DNA from: Phycisphaerae bacterium RAS2
GTDB lineage: Bacteria > Planctomycetota > Phycisphaerae > UBA1845 > UTPLA1
Reading direction: 5' to 3'
NCBI GenBank assembly: GCA_007753915.1
Contig: CP036352.1
Span: 4,093,306 to 4,157,305 of the forward strand
DNA: 64,000 nucleotides
The notes below the pieces were generated by a model. It ran no database searches, was not told where the DNA came from, and saw only the letters and a program-made list of their open reading frames with translations. Below, in pieces: positions 40,058-48,545 of the stretch (position 1 is the first letter of the stretch; every line of letters begins with the position of its first letter). A program made the position numbers and the translations under genes.

Positions 40058-41164
40058 ATGCACGTGGTCATCGCGCCGGACAAGTTCAAGGGTGTGCTTT
40101 CGGCGCGCGAAGCGGCCGACGCGATCGCCGTCGGCGTTCGTCGTGCGCGGCCCGATGCGACGGTGACGCTGCAACCGATGGCCGACGGCGGCGAGGGGAC
40201 GCTGGACATTCTCGTTGATGCGGCGCGGGGAAATCGACGGCACGTCGAGGCGCACGGCCCGCTGGGCGATCCGGTCACCGTGGTCGTTGGGCTGGTGGAT
40301 CAGGCGTCGCGCGCGGTGGTGGAGCTGGCGCGCGTGAGCGGTCTGTCGCTTGTGCCGCCGTCGCGGCGCGACGTGATGCGCGCGAGCACGTTCGGCCTCG
40401 GCGAGGTGCTTCGCCGCGTGGTGGAGAGCGATCTGGACCGGGTGACGCTGGCGGTCGGCGGCAGCGCGACGGTCGACGGCGGCGCGGGCATGATGCAGGC
40501 GCTGGGGGCGACGTTCTACGACCATCGCGGGCATGTGATCGAGCGGCCGATCGGCGGGGGCGATTTACTTGACATTCGTCGCTTTGTTTGGGATCGCGCG
40601 CCGGAAGGAATCGCGGACGCGGTGTTTACGATCGCCGTCGACGTGCTCAATCCGGCGACGGGGCTGAGCGGCGCGGCGGCTGTTTTCGCGCCGCAGAAGG
40701 GCGCCGATGCCGACGGCGTGAAGCGGCTGGAGGCGGGCTTGACGCATTGGGCCGATCTGCTGGCGGAAGCAACCGGGCGCGATGGGCGACACGAACCAGG
40801 CACCGGCGCGGCCGGCGGCGTGGCGCTGCCGTTGCTGGCGCTCTGCTCGACGCAGATCGAGCCGGGGATTGATCTCGTGATGGAGGCGACGCAGTTCGCC
40901 GCGGCGCTGTCGTCGGCCGATCTGCTGATCACGGGCGAGGGCCGGCTGGATCGGCAGTCGACGATGGGCAAGGTCGTGGGGACGCTGGCGCGAATGGCGC
41001 GGGCGGCCGACGTCCCGGTGGCGGCGATTGTCGGCGCGGTGGGTGAGGGCGCGGACGAGTGCCTCGCGATGCTGGATGGATGCTATGAGTTAGGCGGGCC
41101 GCTCGAGGAGACGGCGGCGCGCTTGGCGGCGATGGGCGAGCGCGCGGCGAAAGAGATGTTATAA
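40058..41164 (+). CDS. Glycerate kinase (GlxK/GarK family)
   Basis: A 368-residue kinase phosphorylating glycerate, feeding glyoxylate or serine carbon into glycolysis. Family marks are MHVVIAPDKFKGVLSAREAA at the start, PMADGGEGT, GGSATVDGGAGMMQALGA, and GEGRLDRQSTMGKV near residue 300. Length is normal. The start is ATG at 40058, eight bases after the HtrA stop, with AAGG in range. It ends the phosphoesterase-HtrA-kinase row; a bidirectional terminator follows. Confidence 0.92.
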   Translation: MHVVIAPDKFKGVLSAREAADAIAVGVRRARPDATVTLQPMADGGEGTLDILVDAARGNRRHVEAHGPLGDPVTVVVGLVDQASRAVVELARVSGLSLVPPSRRDVMRASTFGLGEVLRRVVESDLDRVTLAVGGSATVDGGAGMMQALGATFYDHRGHVIERPIGGGDLLDIRRFVWDRAPEGIADAVFTIAVDVLNPATGLSGAAAVFAPQKGADADGVKRLEAGLTHWADLLAEATGRDGRHEPGTGAAGGVALPLLALCSTQIEPGIDLVMEATQFAAALSSADLLITGEGRLDRQSTMGKVVGTLARMARAADVPVAAIVGAVGEGADECLAMLDGCYELGGPLEETAARLAAMGERAAKEML

Positions 41165-41262
41165 GAATGCGGAACGGAGAAGGGGTTGGCGTCGAGCCGG
41201 CGAATCTCCGGTCTCGGTCCAAGATTTCTTTATTCGCAATTCTGCATGCGCAATTTCAAAGG

Positions 41263-41300
41263 AAAGGCCCGCCGACGCGATTGCGCCGACGGGCCTTCTT
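41263..41300. terminator. Bidirectional terminator-like hairpin
   Basis: Arms AAGGCCCG (41264-41271) and CGGGCCTT (41290-41297), with inner pairing CG/CG and a short loop, lie between the convergent kinase and DUF1579 genes. T-rich bases flank both sides (TTCTT on plus; TTTCC on minus). Confidence 0.6.
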
Positions 41301-41335
41301 CGATTGGTCATACAATGAGAATGTGCGAAGCGAGA

Positions 41336-41932
41336 TCAGGCCTTGCGCTTCGATACGCCCTTGCCTTCCCAGCACTTGGTCTTCGCGCCGAGAAAGCCGA
41401 CGGTTGATTCGGTCATCTCCCAGTTCATCGTGTTATTGTCGGGCATGGTAATCGTGCCGCAGAACTCGGTCGGCTTACCGGTCATCGGGCTGATGTAATT
41501 CGACTTCATGCACCAGCACTTCTTGGCCTCATCCCACCACATCGTGCCGTTGCTGGCCTCGCCCATGCTGCTGAACCAAGAGGACTTGAACTTCTTCGTG
41601 ACCGGGCAGTACGTAAAGATGCCCATGCCCTGCATGGTGCCCATCTCGCCCATCGAGAACGTGCTGCGCTCGATGACGACGCGCTTGTCGAGGTCCCATG
41701 TGGATTCCGAGCTTCCTGTGCCCGTCATCTTGCTGCCATCGGGCATGGTCATTTCGGCCGTGGTCTCCCACTTGCCGACCCACGGGTTGAGCTGATCCAA
41801 TTCAGCCGGGCGCGGCGGGGGCTGCATCGCCGAGGGGTCCATGTTGTTCATGCCCTGCTGCTGCGAGCAGCCGGCGAGAACAGCAAAGCAACAGGCGCAA
41901 CACAGCGCAAGGGCGGACAATCGTCGGGTCAT
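41336..41932 (-). CDS. DUF1579-family lipoprotein
   Basis: A 198-residue exported lipoprotein. The signal ends in AVLAGC (Cys about residue 22), then a Met/Gln/Pro-rich linker. The DUF1579 body follows: LDQLNPWVGKWETTAEM, VIERSTFSMGEMGTMQGMGI and WMTESTVGF-like EMTESTVGFLGAK. The family is built on a lipocalin-like barrel and has no settled function. The mature part is rich in Met and Cys, which may suit a metal or redox role; this is inference only. GAAGGAG lies 7 bases before the ATG. Confidence 0.85.
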   Translation of the reverse strand: MTRRLSALALCCACCFAVLAGCSQQQGMNNMDPSAMQPPPRPAELDQLNPWVGKWETTAEMTMPDGSKMTGTGSSESTWDLDKRVVIERSTFSMGEMGTMQGMGIFTYCPVTKKFKSSWFSSMGEASNGTMWWDEAKKCWCMKSNYISPMTGKPTEFCGTITMPDNNTMNWEMTESTVGFLGAKTKCWEGKGVSKRKA

Positions 41933-42051
41933 GGGAAGGCTCCTTCAATAGAATGGGGTTGATGGGTACATCGAACGACTCACCGGGGGCATAGTGTATC
42001 GCCGGCGGCGCGGTTGCATAGGGCTTGCCGGGGCCGGGAGGCCTGTTTTCA

Positions 42052-43251
42052 ATGGTCGCCATGGCGGAACGACCGTTCGATGCGATGGTTCTGGGGGTGG
42101 GCGCGATGGGGGCCGCCGCCTGCTACCACTTGGCCCAGCGAGGCTTGCGCGTCGTCGGGCTGGAGCAGTTCGACCTTTGTCACGACCGGGGGAGTTCGCA
42201 CGGCCGATCGCGCGTCTTTCGCAAGGCGTATTTTGAAGACCCGCGGTACGTGCCGCTGTTGCACGAGGCGTACGCGGCCTGGGGCCGGCTCGAGCAGGAG
42301 ACCGGGCAAACGCTTCTTAATTTCGTCGGATGTCTTAATATCGGGCGGGCCGATCATCCGTGCCTTCGCGGGGTGCGCGCCAGCGTCACGCAACACGGGC
42401 TGGCGCACGAAGTGCTCTCGGCCGAGGAGGTGCGCCGGCGGCATCCAGCGTTTGAGCCGCCGCCGGATCACGTCGCGGTGTACGAGGCCGACGCGGGATA
42501 TCTCTGCCCGGAGGACTGCGTGCGCGCGATGGCTGATCGGGCGCGGCGCGCCGGCGCGGAGCTGCGTGAGCGAACGGTCGTGCGAAGCTGGCGCGCGCTC
42601 AAGCCGGCGGGCGCGGGCGGCGCGGCTGTGCGTGTCGAGACCGACGACGGCGCGATCGTGGCGGGCGCGCTGGTCATCACGGCCGGGGCGTGGCTGCCGA
42701 GCATCGCCGCGGAGCTGGGCCTGCCGCTGACCGTCGAGCGACAGGTGCAGGCGTGGTTCACGCCGAAGGAGCCAGCGCGCTTCGCGCCGGGCACGATGCC
42801 GGTGTTCATTCACTTTCTGGATGGTGACGTAAACACGGCATCTGCGAGCGCCGCGAACCTGTCCGGCGCGTTCTACGGGATTCCCGATCACGGCCAAGGC
42901 GTGAAGATCGCCCGGCATCACGGCGGCACGGCGACCACCGCCGACACGGTCGATCGCGCCGCGCATCCCGCCGACGAGGCCGACATCCGGCGATACATCC
43001 GCGCGCACATGCCGACGGCCGACGGGCCGCTGCGCGACGCGAAGGTCTGCCTGTACACCAACACGCCGGATGACCATTTCGTGATCGACCGCCATCCGTC
43101 GCACGAGAACGTCTTCCTCGCCGGCGGCTTCAGCGGCCACGGCTTCAAGTTCGCCCCCGTCGTCGGCGAAGCGCTGGCCGATCTCGTGACCACCGGTCAT
43201 TCGCGCCTGCCGGGAGAGTTGTTTGCGATGGGGCGATTTGCGATGCGATAG
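42052..43251 (+). CDS. FAD-dependent amine oxidase, monomeric sarcosine oxidase family
   Basis: A 399-residue flavoenzyme oxidising N-methyl amino acids (sarcosine or N-methyltryptophan type). The dinucleotide motif is VLGVGAMGAAACYHLAQRG. The covalent-flavin Cys is kept in VCLYTNTPDDHFVID, as in MSOX (CMYTNTPDEHF), and the C-terminal FAD loop is LAGGFSGHGFKFAP. GGAGG lies 10 bases before the ATG at 42052; ATG at 42061 is a second choice. It stands alone; the exact substrate is open. Confidence 0.9.
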   Translation: MVAMAERPFDAMVLGVGAMGAAACYHLAQRGLRVVGLEQFDLCHDRGSSHGRSRVFRKAYFEDPRYVPLLHEAYAAWGRLEQETGQTLLNFVGCLNIGRADHPCLRGVRASVTQHGLAHEVLSAEEVRRRHPAFEPPPDHVAVYEADAGYLCPEDCVRAMADRARRAGAELRERTVVRSWRALKPAGAGGAAVRVETDDGAIVAGALVITAGAWLPSIAAELGLPLTVERQVQAWFTPKEPARFAPGTMPVFIHFLDGDVNTASASAANLSGAFYGIPDHGQGVKIARHHGGTATTADTVDRAAHPADEADIRRYIRAHMPTADGPLRDAKVCLYTNTPDDHFVIDRHPSHENVFLAGGFSGHGFKFAPVVGEALADLVTTGHSRLPGELFAMGRFAMR

Positions 43252-43408
43252 CCTTACCCTGAAGCGCCCAATCTCCATAAGGGAGGGCGCGAGGGCTCAG
43301 CATCTGGCACTTGCCTGCTGGACCCGACCTGCTCATGGATAAGGAAGTGCTCTCGGGCGAAGCCCGCTGCAGATGGTGGGAAAGGGGAGCAAGATGGAGT
43401 CAATTAGA

Positions 43409-43436
43409 TTGCAATTAGTAAAATAAAGAATACAAT
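43409..43436 (+). promoter_or_regulatory. Promoter of the kinase-YbjN gene
   Basis: TTGCAA and TACAAT separated by 16 bases, in an AT-rich stretch unlike the surrounding DNA. The leader would be about 65 bases. Confidence 0.6.
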
Positions 43437-43509
43437 TCACACTCTTGCAAAATAGGCACGAGACTCCCGATGCACTTAAGACCTGCTAAGCAAAGAGAAA
43501 GGATGGGCG

Positions 43510-44877
43510 ATGCCACTTACATTCTCACCAGGCCAACACATTGGGGGCTTTATTGTTGAAGACGGCATACCTACGGGGGAATTTAGCGAAACGTGGAGGT
43601 GTCGCAATCCGATCTCTGGGCGAGTCGGAATTCTAAAGGGACTAAAGTGCGAACTCCTGAATCCAAACGTTGAGGTGCTTAAGCAGCTGGATTTGGTAAC
43701 TCGGGGCCGCGAGGAAGTGAAGATACTAACTGCTCTCTTTGACCGCAAGTTAGCCTTTATCCCAAACGTCTACGATGTATTTGAAGTTCCAGATGGCAGA
43801 GTGTTTTTTCTATCCGAGTTCATTCCTGGCCGCTCAATTCAATCCATAATCCCCGATCAGACAGTTCCCATGGAGAGCAGGGCAAAGATTGCGTTTCTTC
43901 TTCTATCTGCTCTTAAGCGCGTCCACTCTCTTGGAATCATCCATCGAGATATCGCGCCGGATAACCTTATAGCACGAGACGATTTTAGTATTGCATTGTT
44001 AGATTTCGGGTTGGCGAAGATAAAATCTGAAGTTCTGTTGAGAAAATACTCGGCTCGCACTCTCACTCCAATTTCCAAAATAAAATACACTCCTCCGTAT
44101 TGCTTGCTTGGCATACATAGCGGTCGCTCGGTTGAATCCAATGAATCTTGGGACTTGTATGCAGCTGGAGTCGTAATCTACGAGTTGTTTTCTCGCAACC
44201 TGCTGCCTGGGCCAACTGTAAATCTGTCGAACGACGAAATTCAAAGTGTACCATGCGTCGATACGTTAAGGGCGTTATTGGCTCACGCTCAGCCAAACGC
44301 AAAATCAACTGCAGAGACTTTGCTCGATTCACTATATGACGAACTTCGCCAAGCTAACTTGCATCAAGACATCGAGATGAGTGCTCCCAGTGATCTAATT
44401 GAAAAAATGAAAAGTGACATGGCGATGATGAAGGCAGAGCTTAAGCGCGGCCGAGAGCCTATCAGTTTCGAAACCGTTGTTCAGTACTTAACACGATTCG
44501 GAGTCGTCTTTGAGGCGAATCCCAGTGACGAATTTGTCAAGATATCTTCAGATAGCGGTGCCGGGCCAATGACCGTGGTGATAGACGCGCAACACTTGAA
44601 GAAACAGACTCTACTATTCGTAATGCCTAGTTTGAGGCGATGCAGACCTTCACCGAAGGTGCGAGGATTCATCAATGATTGCAATATCGCCGTTCGTCAC
44701 GGAAGGTTTCTATGGTCGGAGGTGGATGAGGGGATCAGGTTTGCCGACGGGTATCTACTTCCTGACGGCTACCTTGCCTATGACGACTTCAGAAGAGTAC
44801 TCGCCCAGACCTTTACGACCGGCGTCGATTCCTCAAAGGAGTTTGATAAGCGGTTTGAGAAGCGCAGCACGAAATGA
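43510..44877 (+). CDS. Ser/Thr protein kinase fused to a YbjN-like domain
   Basis: A 455-residue protein. The kinase part (about 1-275) has ILKGLK as the ATP-lysine strand, HRDIAPDN (145-152) as catalytic loop, DFG (165-167) and the SWDLYAAGVVIYEL helix, so the catalytic residues are present. The glycine loop is poor (DGIPTGEFSETW). After a coil (about 290-315) the C-terminal part (318-455) resembles the YbjN fold, a relative of type III secretion chaperones: FETVVQYLTRFGVVFE, GPMTVVIDAQ, NDCNIAVRHGRF and the final helix. GC content is clearly lower and codon use differs from neighbours, suggesting recent transfer. GAAAGG precedes the ATG. No partner gene is obvious. Confidence 0.8.
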   Translation: MPLTFSPGQHIGGFIVEDGIPTGEFSETWRCRNPISGRVGILKGLKCELLNPNVEVLKQLDLVTRGREEVKILTALFDRKLAFIPNVYDVFEVPDGRVFFLSEFIPGRSIQSIIPDQTVPMESRAKIAFLLLSALKRVHSLGIIHRDIAPDNLIARDDFSIALLDFGLAKIKSEVLLRKYSARTLTPISKIKYTPPYCLLGIHSGRSVESNESWDLYAAGVVIYELFSRNLLPGPTVNLSNDEIQSVPCVDTLRALLAHAQPNAKSTAETLLDSLYDELRQANLHQDIEMSAPSDLIEKMKSDMAMMKAELKRGREPISFETVVQYLTRFGVVFEANPSDEFVKISSDSGAGPMTVVIDAQHLKKQTLLFVMPSLRRCRPSPKVRGFINDCNIAVRHGRFLWSEVDEGIRFADGYLLPDGYLAYDDFRRVLAQTFTTGVDSSKEFDKRFEKRSTK

Positions 44878-44939
44878 TGAGTTACTCGTGCCCGTGTGTT
44901 TGCATTGTCTGCATATAGCACAGGACGTGTTTAAATGGG

Positions 44940-44978
44940 GCGAAGTGCCTCCCGGAGAGAATTGGGGAGGTGCTTCGC
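44940..44978 (+). terminator. Hairpin after the kinase gene
   Basis: Arms GCGAAG-TG-CCTCCC and GGGAGG-TG-CTTCGC form two 6-base stems separated by a two-base mismatch, 60 bases after the kinase stop. There is no T-run, so termination is uncertain. Confidence 0.4.
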
Positions 44979-45066
44979 ATTAACTCGCAAGTTGTTTGGT
45001 GTGCATCAGAGTTTCACGGGCTAGTTTCAAAATGCAGACCACTTTTCTCTGAAATTTGAGATCCCC

Positions 45067-45597
45067 TCACGGTTCCTTCCACTGCACCTCCACCCAGTAA
45101 TCCAGTCCGAGAGACAGGGCCTTGCGGACTGGCGCGGTGACGAGATAGAGGCACAGGGCCGAGGCGGCGATGAAACCTCGCCAGAGCCAGGGGCGCGACG
45201 GCGCGGGGAAGACCCACAGCATCGCGATGAGATACAACCCGGTGATCAGCGCCATGCTGACGTACATGAACAGCCACGTGTCCGGCTCGCGGCGGCGCAG
45301 CGCCAGGCCGCACACAGCGCAGCATTCGCGGACCGGCCGATGCCACGCCATTCGCCGCAGCCGGCGTGGTGCGCCGCTCGAAGATGACGGCGGATTGTTC
45401 GCGTCGGGCGCACGGGGCGCGTTGGTTCCATCGGGTGCGCTTGGCGCATCGCTCGGATCGCGCTCGGCGGGTGCGTCCGTCGTTTCGTTCGGATCAAGCG
45501 CGTCGTGCGGGTCTTCAAAGATCGCGCCGTCCCCACATCGCGGGCAGCGCAGCCGCAGGCAGGAATTGAAGATTCGAATGGCGTCACGAAATGGCAT
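45067..45597 (-). CDS. DUF983-family membrane protein with low-complexity insert
   Basis: A 176-residue inner-membrane protein. The DUF983 zinc-ribbon-like halves are present: LRCPRCGDGAIFE near residue 20 and CCAVCGLALRRREPD near 100. Two membrane segments follow (WLFMYVSMALITGLYLIAML and GFIAASALCLYLV). The Cys pairs are separated by about 60 residues rich in Asp, Pro, Ala and Asn, where family members usually have a short loop. Function of the family is unknown. No ribosome site is evident. Confidence 0.8.
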   Translation of the reverse strand: MPFRDAIRIFNSCLRLRCPRCGDGAIFEDPHDALDPNETTDAPAERDPSDAPSAPDGTNAPRAPDANNPPSSSSGAPRRLRRMAWHRPVRECCAVCGLALRRREPDTWLFMYVSMALITGLYLIAMLWVFPAPSRPWLWRGFIAASALCLYLVTAPVRKALSLGLDYWVEVQWKEP

Positions 45598-45657
45598 GAT
45601 GAGAGTTCATTCGCACGGTGCATCGGGGGCACGCCATTTGGTTGTGCGGCATTGGAT

Positions 45658-45680
45658 GGTGCGTCGAGGACGCACCCTAC
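45658..45680 (-). repeat. REP-like hairpin with GTAG head
   Basis: Perfect 8-base arms GGTGCGTC and GACGCACC with loop GAG, then CTAC; on the minus strand GTAG plus hairpin. Almost identical in form to the element at 30010-30032. Confidence 0.6.
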
Positions 45681-45698
45681 GACTCACGCATCACGCCG

Positions 45699-46454
45699 CT
45701 ACGCCCACTTCCACGCGCGCATCTTTTCCAGCAGCGGCGCATCGGTGAGGTTCAGGTGCAGCGGCGTGACGCACACGTACCCCTGGCGCACGACGTGCAG
45801 ATCGGTCTCGATCGCGTCGTCCAGTTCGCCGAAATCGCCGCTCAACCAGAAATACTCGCGGCCCGATGGATCGGTCCGCCGCTCCAACGTCTCCAGCGTT
45901 GACTGCGTGCTCTGCGGCGCGATGCGCACGCCGAGCGGCCAGCCCGGCCGCAGTTCTGGAATGTTCACGTTGAACACCTGCCGCGGCAGCGGCGACTTGG
46001 CGGCGATCTGCGCGATGATGTCCTTCGCGATGGCGCCCGCACGATCAAAGTCCATGTCGCGATACAGTTTGAGCGAGACCGCGACGGCCGGCACACCGAG
46101 GATCGCGCCTTCGATCGCCGCGGCGACCGTGCCGGAGTAGAGCACGTGGATGCCGGTGTTCAGTCCGGCGTTGATGCCGGAGACGACGAGGTCCGGGCGT
46201 TGCGGCAGCAGCGCGTGCAGGGCGAGCTTCACGCAGTCGGCGGGCGTGCCGTGGACGCTGGTTCCCTCGAACTTGCCGCTGACGTGAACGCGCTGGCAGG
46301 TCAGCGGGCTGCGGATGGTGATGGCGTGCGAGCCGCCGGATTGGACATTCTCCGGCGCGACGACATCGACCTGGTGCGACGCGGCAAGTTGCGCGTGCAT
46401 GGCCATGATGCCGGGTGCGAAGATACCGTCGTCGTTGGTAAGCAGGATGCGCAT
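45699..46454 (-). CDS. surE: 5'-nucleotidase SurE
   Basis: A 251-residue metal-dependent phosphatase acting on nucleoside monophosphates and short polyphosphates, linked to stationary-phase survival. The N-terminal metal site MRILLTNDDG is intact, followed by VVAPENVQSGGSHAIT, VSGINAGLNTGIHVLYSGTV (with the catalytic Asn) and AAAIEGAILGVPAVAVSL. Length is typical. It is divergent from the GT-C gene pair. Confidence 0.96.
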   Translation of the reverse strand: MRILLTNDDGIFAPGIMAMHAQLAASHQVDVVAPENVQSGGSHAITIRSPLTCQRVHVSGKFEGTSVHGTPADCVKLALHALLPQRPDLVVSGINAGLNTGIHVLYSGTVAAAIEGAILGVPAVAVSLKLYRDMDFDRAGAIAKDIIAQIAAKSPLPRQVFNVNIPELRPGWPLGVRIAPQSTQSTLETLERRTDPSGREYFWLSGDFGELDDAIETDLHVVRQGYVCVTPLHLNLTDAPLLEKMRAWKWA

Positions 46455-46556
46455 GGGGGCGAATTGTAGGTCGCGCGGGGCGCGGCTACAATTTCGACCG
46501 CCCGGCCAAGCTCTTCACGCCGCGCCGTCGCCGGGCCGATCCCGATCGTCGACACC

Positions 46557-48545
46557 ATGGCAACCGATCCGCCGATTGCTCGCCCGATTTCAGCGCCGAC
46601 CGTTCCGACGGCCGGCCTGCGCTTCCTGCCGGTCTTTCTCGGCGCGGCGACGATCGGGGCCTCGGTCTTCGCGGCGTTTCACCCCGCGCTCACGGCCGGC
46701 ATGGTCGGCTCGGCCGACCGCGCGATCCTTGTGGAGTCGCAGCGCGACGCGTGGATGATGTGCTCGGACGCGAAGCGGTTCTCTGTCCAACTCGTGTCGC
46801 CGCGCCGAGCCGCCGTGTCGCTCTCGCCGCTGACGCGCGTGTCGTATGCCGTGGACGCGTACCTGTCCGATACGCCGCTGGTGCAGCCGTTTCAGGTGCG
46901 GCTGACGAACCTGACGCTGCACACGCTCAATGCGATTCTGTTGTTTGTCATCGCCGCGCGATGGTCGGGCCGGGTGTGGATCGGGCTGGCGGCGGGATTG
47001 CTCTTCGCGCTGCATCCGTTGCAGGCCGAGTCGGTCGCGTCGTTCAGCCGGCGCGAGGTGCTGCTCGGCGGGTTCTTCACGTTGCTCATGATTTCCGCGT
47101 ACTTACGCTTCGTGCGTGACGCGCGGCTGCGCTGGACGCTGCCGGTGTACGGCTGGTATCTGATGGCGGCGCTCGCCAGTCCGTTGTACGTGGCTGCGCC
47201 GCTGGTGCTTGTGCTGCTGGATGTGTGGCCGCTGCGCCGGGCCGGGCTGCAAAGCCTGCTGGAAAAATCCCCGATGCTGGTATTCCTCGCGACGGCGATC
47301 GGGATGACCGCCTGGGGCGCGGCGCCGGCCGGCGGTTCCACCGCGCGGGACCTCGGCTGGGGCGAATGGCTGTCGTTGAACGTCGTGTCGGCCGTGGGGC
47401 GCGTGGTGTGGCCGGTGCGGTTGTCGCCGTTCTATCCGTTGAGCGAATCGGTGGGCGTGTGGCCGATGGTGGCGGCGGCGGTGCTGGCGGCGGGATGGTT
47501 GATGACATTATTGAGGCGTCGCGCGGCGTTCTCGGCGGCGACCGGGGCGGCGGCGCTGACGGCGCCGGCCCTTTGGTGGAGCGGCTCGAGCGGGGAATTG
47601 CTTCACGATGCGTGGTTGTATGCGGTCGCGGTCGTGCCGCTGCTGTGCCTCGCGTCGGCCTGTCGAGCGGAGCCGACGGAAGTGCCGGACCGCGCAGGCG
47701 CGCCGTTGCCGCGAAGCGCGGGAATGTCGCGCGGCGCGGGGTTGTCGCGCGTGGCCCCGCTCGTGACGGCGGCGCTGATCGTGACGCTCGGTGTACTGGC
47801 CTACGGGCAGACGCTGATCTGGGACAACAGTCGCGATTTGTACGCACAGGTGCTGGCGCGTTACCCGCGCTGGACCGGTGGCCACATCGGCATCATCGAG
47901 GCGTGCATCGATGAGAACGATCTGGACGGCGCTCTGCGGCACGCGCGACGCGCGATCGATCTCGCGCCGACCGATCCGCAGACGCAGTTCTATCTCGGCA
48001 CCGTGCTGTTGCTGCATCGGGATCATCGCGCGGCCGAAGCCGTCGCGCCGCTGCGCCGCGCGCTGGAGAGCAACCGCGACTGGATCGCGTGCCTGCAGAA
48101 CCTCGGCGTCGCCCTGGCGCGGACGGGACAGACCGACGACGCCATTCGCTTTCTTGAGCGGGCGCGCGATCTGGACCCGAACTCGGCGGCCATTCACGTC
48201 GGCCTCGGTCACGCCTACCTGCGTGTCGAGCGCGCGGCCTCGGCGCGGCGTGAGTTTCAGGAAGCGCTGCGCGTGCGCAGCGATTGGGTGGTGAACCTCG
48301 GCCTGGCGGCGGCATGGGCCATGAATGACAACGTGGAGCTGGCGCGACGGCACCTTGCGATGGCCGTTGCACAGGAGCCGTCGGCCTCGGCACGCGCGGC
48401 GACGTTTGACGCCTTGCGACGGCTGCACGACCATCCCGGTTTCGAGGCGTTGATTGATTTGAGTGCCGCGCCGCCGACGGTGCTGGAAGGCGTCGAATGG
48501 CTGCCGGCGACCGGCGCGCGAGGGCGGCAGGGGCAGGGCGCGTGA
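46557..48545 (+). CDS. GT-C-like multispanning membrane protein with TPR tail (1)
   Basis: A 662-residue inner-membrane protein. Residues about 25-440 hold many membrane spans and the segment LLFALHPLQAESVASFSRRE, typical of TMTC/DUF1736-like O-glycosyltransferase relatives. The C-terminus (about 450-640) contains TPR repeats such as LDGALRHARRAIDLAPTDPQT and AIRFLERARDLDPNSAAIHV. The acidic motif normally found in the first outside loop (DD, seen in the next gene) is missing here; this region reads ESQRDAWMMCSDAKRF. It may therefore be a non-catalytic partner. It overlaps the next gene in GTGA, so they are co-translated. Confidence 0.75.
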   Translation: MATDPPIARPISAPTVPTAGLRFLPVFLGAATIGASVFAAFHPALTAGMVGSADRAILVESQRDAWMMCSDAKRFSVQLVSPRRAAVSLSPLTRVSYAVDAYLSDTPLVQPFQVRLTNLTLHTLNAILLFVIAARWSGRVWIGLAAGLLFALHPLQAESVASFSRREVLLGGFFTLLMISAYLRFVRDARLRWTLPVYGWYLMAALASPLYVAAPLVLVLLDVWPLRRAGLQSLLEKSPMLVFLATAIGMTAWGAAPAGGSTARDLGWGEWLSLNVVSAVGRVVWPVRLSPFYPLSESVGVWPMVAAAVLAAGWLMTLLRRRAAFSAATGAAALTAPALWWSGSSGELLHDAWLYAVAVVPLLCLASACRAEPTEVPDRAGAPLPRSAGMSRGAGLSRVAPLVTAALIVTLGVLAYGQTLIWDNSRDLYAQVLARYPRWTGGHIGIIEACIDENDLDGALRHARRAIDLAPTDPQTQFYLGTVLLLHRDHRAAEAVAPLRRALESNRDWIACLQNLGVALARTGQTDDAIRFLERARDLDPNSAAIHVGLGHAYLRVERAASARREFQEALRVRSDWVVNLGLAAAWAMNDNVELARRHLAMAVAQEPSASARAATFDALRRLHDHPGFEALIDLSAAPPTVLEGVEWLPATGARGRQGQGA

